Source of the DNA: Amphirosellinia nigrospora
Lineage: Eukaryota > Ascomycota > Sordariomycetes > Xylariales > Xylariaceae
NCBI GenBank assembly: GCA_004123355.1
Contig: SCHM01000002.1
Coordinates: 4,127,569-4,191,568 of the forward strand
Direction of reading: 5' to 3'
DNA: 64,000 nt
This document shows, one piece after another, positions 62,468-64,000 of this stretch. The notes under the pieces are model-generated. The model did not search any database and had not been told where the DNA came from. It saw only the letters and a program-made list of their open reading frames with translations. The position numbers and the translations under genes are program-made. Every line of letters starts with the position of its first letter. Position 1 is the first letter of the stretch.

Positions 62468-63363
62468 GACGGACAAAACGACGCCATTGTCGCCATGTGG
62501 CTACAACGGATATAGACTCCGCATCTCCGCGACCCTAGCTCAATGCGGAATTACGGGGGAAGAATACAACAGTTGGGACACGTGGGAAAAAGCGTAAATA
62601 GATTGTTTAAGTCAGTTCAGAGCGCGGTGCTGCGATGCTTTAACATCGCAAAATGATAGGGTAATGATATACGGCCCCTGTCACACTGATCTCCCACGAA
62701 GCTGGCTGAATACTACCCTACGAGACTGACGCGGAGTCACACGAGTATCGCCAGACTTGGCGATTCACCGAGACACACAAACTCCAGATACACAGGTCTA
62801 TACAGGTCTACGGAGGTCCGAGAGGTTGTAAGATAAGTAGGAATGATATTCGGTCGTCAAGAGCACGGAATCCTCCTATCCAGGGATGAAGATTTGGATA
62901 TTTTAGCACTTTTAGAACTATAGTATATTATTACTTCATTTGAACCTATTTCCAAGCCCGATTCTGTACTATTTGCGCCCTGCATAACATAGGCCGGTAA
63001 TCTAAACCAAAAGCCCTTCCAGTATAAGGTTACAAAACCGCCCGAACAATAAACCAAACACCCAGTATGTGCCAAAGACTCAAATACGTAAGTTGCTATG
63101 TTCGAGCCACGCAGGGCGCATCGTTATCATAGCCGCCATTCGTATGAGGAATGTAGAGAAGATCAATGAAGACCGTATAGAAAATAAAATAATAGACATC
63201 TCTATTTACTATTAGATGAGTATTGGCCTTTGCGCAACACCGAGTGCCGATTAATTACCTACCTCAAGTAGACATCGAACAGACTCGAGCCGAACTCAAA
63301 TGAACCTCCATGATAGGCAGCGGGAGACCGATCAGCGGCGCATGTTGCGCAGCGGAATTTGTG
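62468..63363. other. Flank of the retrotransposon, no gene recognised
   Basis: Possible remnant LTR with TGTGAC/GTCACA ends at 62466-62685 (see findings). No gene. Confidence 0.4.
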
Positions 63364-63549
63364 CTAACACCACAGCAACTTGTCAGATCGACCAACGTCT
63401 AAACCAGGGGCAAAATATTTACCAATGGGCCTCTGAGCCCTCTGTTGTCGAAGCAAGGCCGCTACGGCCACGACGATCGCGATGACTGCCGTGATGAAAG
63501 AAAGGACGATGCCAACGACTGCAATAGTATCGGTAGGTGTGATAGGCAT
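63364..63549 (-). CDS. Possible first exon of a small single-pass membrane protein
   Basis: Starts MPITPTDTIAVVGIVLSF and continues ITAVIAIVVAVAALLRQQRA: one long hydrophobic helix followed by basic residues, the usual N-out/C-in layout. A possible donor lies after RPIG (plus coordinate about 63423) with an acceptor at about 63365, giving a short basic second exon. Codon use and length are too little to be sure it is a gene. No relatives are recognised. Confidence 0.35.
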   Translation of the reverse strand: MPITPTDTIAVVGIVLSFITAVIAIVVAVAALLRQQRAQRPIGKYFAPGLDVGRSDKLLWC

Positions 63550-64000
63550 TGGATTCGTTACAGCAGGTGACGACGATGTGAGATTAGGCGAGTGGAATAA
63601 GTTTCGACTTAGAAGTATGAGTGTGGCTTCGTGAACAGAATGATGAGGGACAATAGATAGCTAATTCAAACACTCGCCTCTCCTCGACAACCTGGGTCGT
63701 CTGCTACAACGCTTTTGTTAATGCTACAGACAGTTCCCATGATCTCATTCCGCCATGACCTCTGTCAAGGGAAGCACCTGAAATGACGTCCTGACTAGAC
63801 TAGACATCTTCTATTGAGGTGCGATGGGTCCGTATTGGTCCTCGGATGTGATTTGCGACAATACACCTGGGTCGATAAGGCTAGCGACGAAGAAGGGTCT
63901 AGAGCACCCCTCGCTGTAGCGCGGATATCGTTACGAGGTGCCATGGTACCTTTGATTTAGTTGTATGCTCCCCTTCTAGCATAGGAACTTTCAGCTAGCT
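63550..64000. other. Right-edge sequence, no gene recognised
   Basis: Presumed upstream region of the small membrane protein. Nothing else seen. Confidence 0.4.

Overview
This window is nuclear DNA from a filamentous ascomycete (Pezizomycotina). The evidence is short GT..AG introns of about 45-120 bp inside most genes, Zn2Cys6 regulators, fungal permease and glycosidase families, a eukaryotic initiator tRNA-Met gene, and a large AT-only block typical of repeat-induced point mutation (RIP). A Sordariomycete is plausible but not proven.

Left part (1-16 kb): a partial Zn2Cys6 regulator (minus), an NAD(P)-binding SDR/NmrA-like protein (plus), the initiator tRNA-Met gene (5226-5297, minus), a small secreted protein, an indoleamine 2,3-dioxygenase, a second Zn2Cys6 regulator, and an MFS transporter of the tetracycline/ZIF type (minus). 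Middle (16-37 kb): copper amine oxidase, membrane-anchored GH3 beta-glucosidase (bglE type), DUR3-type urea transporter and GH105 unsaturated-sugar hydrolase, all on minus; then an allantoate-permease-type MFS, an RNPS1-like SR/RRM protein and a cupin protein on plus. Tryptophan, amine, urea and ureide-type functions sit beside plant-polysaccharide functions, which suggests nutrient scavenging from plant material. The region 36.8-42.2 kb is gene-poor. From 42 to 49.3 kb there is a run of secreted or surface candidates: a small secreted protein, a GH128 glucanase, a GPI-anchored protein and a member of an uncharacterised fungal family.

Right part (49.9-62.5 kb): an AT-rich block that is explained by two nested LTR retrotransposons. 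The outer element (49928-62462) has about 145-bp LTRs, a GCTGT target-site duplication and a primer-binding site that matches, base for base, nucleotides 27-39 of the initiator tRNA-Met gene found in this same window. This is the half-tRNA priming known for copia, Ty5 and Tca2. A second element of about 6.7 kb (53955-60626, opposite orientation) has inserted into it with an AATAG duplication. Both are destroyed by RIP, and the LTR pairs preserve a readable record of how RIP acted (strand bias and edge taper).

Nearly every long protein-coding gene carries one or more apparent frameshifts, and most can be repaired by adding one base to a short homopolymer. I read this as sequencing or assembly error, not mass pseudogenisation, so gene coordinates are given as whole loci spanning these breaks and introns.
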